7,611 nt of DNA, taken from NCBI GenBank assembly GCA_003486675.1, contig DNGG01000217.1, forward strand, positions 1 to 7,611, written 5' to 3'. The notes under the pieces were generated by a model, which had not been told where the DNA came from, did not search any database, and saw nothing but the letters and a program-made list of their open reading frames with translations. Below, piece by piece: positions 6,102 through 7,611 of the stretch. The number at the start of each line of letters is the position of its first letter. Within the stretch, counting starts at the first letter, position 1. This stretch comes from Cyanobacteria bacterium UBA11372. GTDB lineage: Bacteria > Cyanobacteriota > Cyanobacteriia > Cyanobacteriales > Aerosakkonemataceae. Position numbers and translations under genes: made by a program.

Positions 6102-6107
6102 AGGGTA
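6076..6107. repeat. 32-base inverted repeat containing operator candidate 2
   Basis: TACCCTTTGCAAAG (6076-6089) and CTTTGCAAAGGGTA (6094-6107) are perfect 14-base inverted arms around CTAA. Each arm itself contains the palindrome CTTTGCAAAG. The core TGCAAAGCTAACTTTGCA (6083-6100) is the near-copy of operator candidate 1. It could form a stem, but no T-run follows on either strand, so a protein-binding site is more likely than a terminator. Confidence 0.65.
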
Positions 6108-6159
6108 CTATGACTTTCATCAGTTACAACTGACCCGGTTTGAGATCGCCCAAAATTTC

Positions 6160-6197
6160 GTGCTGTGAGGTAGTCGGCTGCTCTACTCGCACAGCAC
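6160..6197 (+). repeat. Stem-loop upstream of the 6217 gene
   Basis: GTGCTGTG (6160-6167) pairs with CACAGCAC (6190-6197), and inside it GTAG (6170-6173) can pair with CTAC (6183-6186). It ends 19 bases before the ATG at 6217 and would lie in the leader of that mRNA. It could affect ribosome access, or be a leftover recombination site. Confidence 0.4.
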
Positions 6198-6216
6198 AAT
6201 CATCAAGCTTAGTAAA

Positions 6217-6651
6217 ATGACTTCGCACAATTTTATTGCGCCCATCTGGGTTACATGTCCTCACGAGGGACTGAGGATAAGAATCGCGATCGCATCCGAA
6301 TTGTCAGGAACGATCGCCGATGAAGAGCAACTCCAAACCCTTAGTCGATTCCAAAGATTTGGCAGTACTCCCGCCAACGGCGAATATATCGAGGGAGTTG
6401 CCGTAGTTACTTCCTCTGTAGGTTTAGCGATTGGCATTCACCGTCGGCTATATGTTAATTGGATTGCCCCTGCACTTGACCCAGCGCTGAACTTTAGTCG
6501 CTATTTTGTCTCTGTGTTAGCACTACCAGTTGTGATGACTGAACCTTACCCAAAGTTGTCCAGTCAGTATCCGGCTGCTGTCAATCTTTTAGAAACGCAG
6601 CGCTTTGCTACGCCATCCAACTTGGAATTCTGTATCGACTCGCAAGTGTAG
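6217..6651 (+). CDS. Hypothetical protein, 144 residues
   Basis: I do not recognise this protein. It starts at ATG 6217 (MTSHNFIAPIWVTCPHEG) with no visible Shine-Dalgarno sequence and ends at TAG 6649-6651. The composition is that of a soluble protein: alternating beta-like segments (EYIEGVAVVTSSVGLAIGIH) and one hydrophobic stretch at about residues 93-108 (YFVSVLALPVVM) that is too short and interrupted for a clear membrane helix. There is no signal peptide and no obvious catalytic motif. It is divergent from the XRE regulator across the paired palindromes and lies 51 bases before the next small gene on the same strand, so it may share regulation with both. A HIP1 octamer lies in its coding region (6286). 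The opposite strand offers no competing gene. Confidence 0.55.
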   Translation: MTSHNFIAPIWVTCPHEGLRIRIAIASELSGTIADEEQLQTLSRFQRFGSTPANGEYIEGVAVVTSSVGLAIGIHRRLYVNWIAPALDPALNFSRYFVSVLALPVVMTEPYPKLSSQYPAAVNLLETQRFATPSNLEFCIDSQV

Positions 6652-6702
6652 CTTGAACGCAGTTCGATATGTGCTTACAAATTTTTTATTTTGGAGAATT
6701 TC

Positions 6703-6906
6703 ATGACATATAAACATCAACTGCACCCCTGGTGTATTATTCAGCCCCTGGCTAATTTGCAACGCAAAGTCGTGGCACGTTTTCGCCGCCGCAGCGATGC
6801 AGAAGCCCATTTACAAGCGATGCGTCGTTTAGCTCCAGGTGCAACTTATCTGATTGTTTTCGATGTACAAATTGAGCCACAAAACTCGATGCTGGAGCAG
6901 CAATGA
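6703..6906 (+). CDS. Small conserved-looking cyanobacterial protein, 67 residues
   Basis: The start is ATG 6703, with GGAG at 6693-6696 six bases upstream; a TTG at 6691 overlaps that ribosome binding site and is not used. The protein has a patterned sequence: HPWCIIQPLANLQRKVVARF, then RRRSDAEAHLQAMRRLAPGA, then TYLIVFD. This suggests a beta strand, an arginine-rich turn, a helix with alternating basic residues and a last beta strand, a compact alpha-beta fold. I recall similar short WC.IR.LPN.QR..V.RFR.RSDAE.H proteins as recurrent in cyanobacteria, with no known function. The basic helix could bind nucleic acid, which is inference. It probably forms an operon with the 6217 gene. The minus-strand ORF over the same bases is a shadow. 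Confidence 0.7.
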   Translation: MTYKHQLHPWCIIQPLANLQRKVVARFRRRSDAEAHLQAMRRLAPGATYLIVFDVQIEPQNSMLEQQ

Positions 6907-7044
6907 TCGCGTATAACTCTGGGCCTATTGCAAAAACTTTAACTGCGCGATCACCAGCGTTAATCAACAGCACCCTATAGTATAGGATCTAATGGAATCA
7001 GAGTCATCGCAAGTTTCTCTTCTTCAAAAAAAAACCTTGACCAA
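6907..7044. other. Spacer with short palindromes
   Basis: No gene is seen. CCTATAGTATAGG at 6974-6986 is a palindrome with 6-base arms and a single central base. TGATCGCG (6904-6911) is repeated inverted as CGCGATCA (6946-6953), a pairing favoured by HIP1-like sequence. An A-run of nine lies at 7026-7034. Confidence 0.4.
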
Positions 7045-7058
7045 CTATTCTGGGTTAA
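7026..7058 (-). terminator. Weak intrinsic terminator candidate for the minus-strand gene
   Basis: On the minus strand the stop codon region is followed by a run of nine T (7034-7026). Just before it, TTAACC and GGTCAA can pair imperfectly (one mismatch), giving a short stem that overlaps the last codons. The T-run is good but the stem is weak. Confidence 0.3.
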
Positions 7059-7611
7059 ACCATTGATAACAAACAAGCTGAATATCTTCTTCCTTAATCA
7101 TTTCCAATGGCTTTAATTCTTCTTGGTCAAGCTCGTAGTATTGGTCTTGTTCAACAAATAACTCATCAAGAGAGAAAACGAGTGCGTTTAAGTCTTTAGA
7201 TGAAACGTATTTTTCCCAGATTCCCTTGATGTCGCGCTCGTATATGCGAAGGTTAACTGTGACGATCGCTTTTAACACCCGTTCTTTAGCTTCTTGGTAG
7301 GTTGGCTCTTCTGGGGTGGGGCTAACCTGCGTCAATGCGTAGTGAACTTTTTCTAAAAGCTTGGTCAGTTTAGGCTTTAATTGCCTGCTATTTTGCTGTT
7401 TTTTAAAGTATGCCATCAAGTTACATACAGCTTCATCCAGAACCTCAAATATGCTGTTATCAAATTTCACGGGTAGCAGTTGTTCAGGCGGTGGGAAGTC
7501 CTCAGCTTTGCACTTTAGCCAGTTGAAGATTTTGCGCTTGTCACCAATCAGTTTATTAGGTTCTGTCGAAATCGCACCATTGACACGAGGATAAAAGTGC
7601 CAAAAGTGTTT
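7045..7611 (-). CDS. C-terminal part of an unrecognised larger protein, 5' end outside window
   Basis: The minus-strand frame is open from the window edge (7611) to TAG at 7047-7045, giving 188 residues. The GTG at 7470 is therefore internal and not the start. The visible part begins KHFWHFYPRVNGAISTEPN, continues GDKRKIFNWLKCKAEDFPPP, and then becomes a helical, charged region with many Glu and Lys. It ends ELKPLEMIKEEDIQLVCYQW then FNPE. No cysteine cluster, Walker motif or membrane segment is present in this part. The tail could be the regulatory end of a helicase- or nuclease-like protein, but I cannot name a family. It converges on the small genes at 6217-6906. Confidence 0.6.
   Translation of the reverse strand, partial: KHFWHFYPRVNGAISTEPNKLIGDKRKIFNWLKCKAEDFPPPEQLLPVKFDNSIFEVLDEAVCNLMAYFKKQQNSRQLKPKLTKLLEKVHYALTQVSPTPEEPTYQEAKERVLKAIVTVNLRIYERDIKGIWEKYVSSKDLNALVFSLDELFVEQDQYYELDQEELKPLEMIKEEDIQLVCYQWFNPE

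Noticed and set aside
6076..6107. 32-base inverted repeat as an intrinsic terminator
   Set aside because: No T-run follows on either strand, and a near-identical core nearby points to protein binding.
6042..6107. CRISPR array or plasmid iterons
   Set aside because: There are only two palindromic copies and no regular spacers; CRISPR is excluded. Iterons would normally be several direct repeats, and no replication initiator gene is seen here.
5712..6199. Several ORFs of 64-102 codons on both strands around the XRE start and spacer
   Set aside because: They overlap the XRE gene or cross the palindromes, have no plausible start signals, and show translated-palindrome sequence.
1..7611. tRNA, rRNA or insertion-sequence transposase genes
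   Set aside because: No cloverleaf-like sequence, rRNA signature or transposase motif was recognised on either strand.

Overview
The window most likely comes from a cyanobacterium, probably a large-genome filamentous type. The HIP1 octamer GCGATCGC occurs about ten times (for example at 1160, 1442, 1466, 1537, 1577, 1908, 2642, 4590, 4944 and 6286). The gene content (an HTH-NACHT NTPase, a Uma2-type nuclease, a PF03432 relaxase and HIP1-rich spacers) also fits a mobilisable plasmid or an accessory island. Many genes are small, broken or orphan, so this is a decaying, recombining region rather than a core operon.

Layout. At 1-1191 (+) is the rest of a relaxase whose first few codons lie before the window. 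At 1192-1899 is a 700-base junction zone. It holds an apparent internally deleted remnant of an XRE-type antitoxin (1211-1384, +), a HIP1 hairpin, and a possible small membrane protein on the minus strand (1490-1774) that overlaps a short upstream ORF by ATGA. At 1900-4430 (+) is the centrepiece, a bacterial NLR-like protein: N-terminal helix-turn-helix, NACHT NTPase, C-terminal helical domain and a terminal membrane helix. It is written in three pieces. An in-frame TGA (2629-2631) falls between Walker A and Walker B, and an ATGA overlap with a change of frame (3474-3477) separates the NTPase from its C-terminal domain. Laid end to end the pieces give one protein of about 840 residues.

At 4620-5187 (-) is a Uma2-family PD-(D/E)XK nuclease gene frameshifted at a HIP1 site. 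At 5354-5947 (-) is an XRE-family regulator. The divergent spacer at 5948-6216 carries two nearly identical 18-base palindromes set 41 bases apart around a candidate promoter, the best candidate operator in the window. Two small plus-strand genes of unknown function follow (6217-6651 and 6703-6906); the second resembles short proteins I associate with cyanobacteria. At 7045-7611 (-) is the C-terminal part of a larger unrecognised protein that runs off the window.

How the genes may work together. The NACHT protein is of the kind described as anti-phage NLR-related (bNACHT) proteins. Next to a mobilisation gene it may be mobile defence cargo, but as written it is probably inactive unless the stop is read through and the pieces reassemble. 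The XRE gene, the paired palindromes and the two small genes look like a separate regulated module. All functional statements rest on reading motifs by eye; no search was run.
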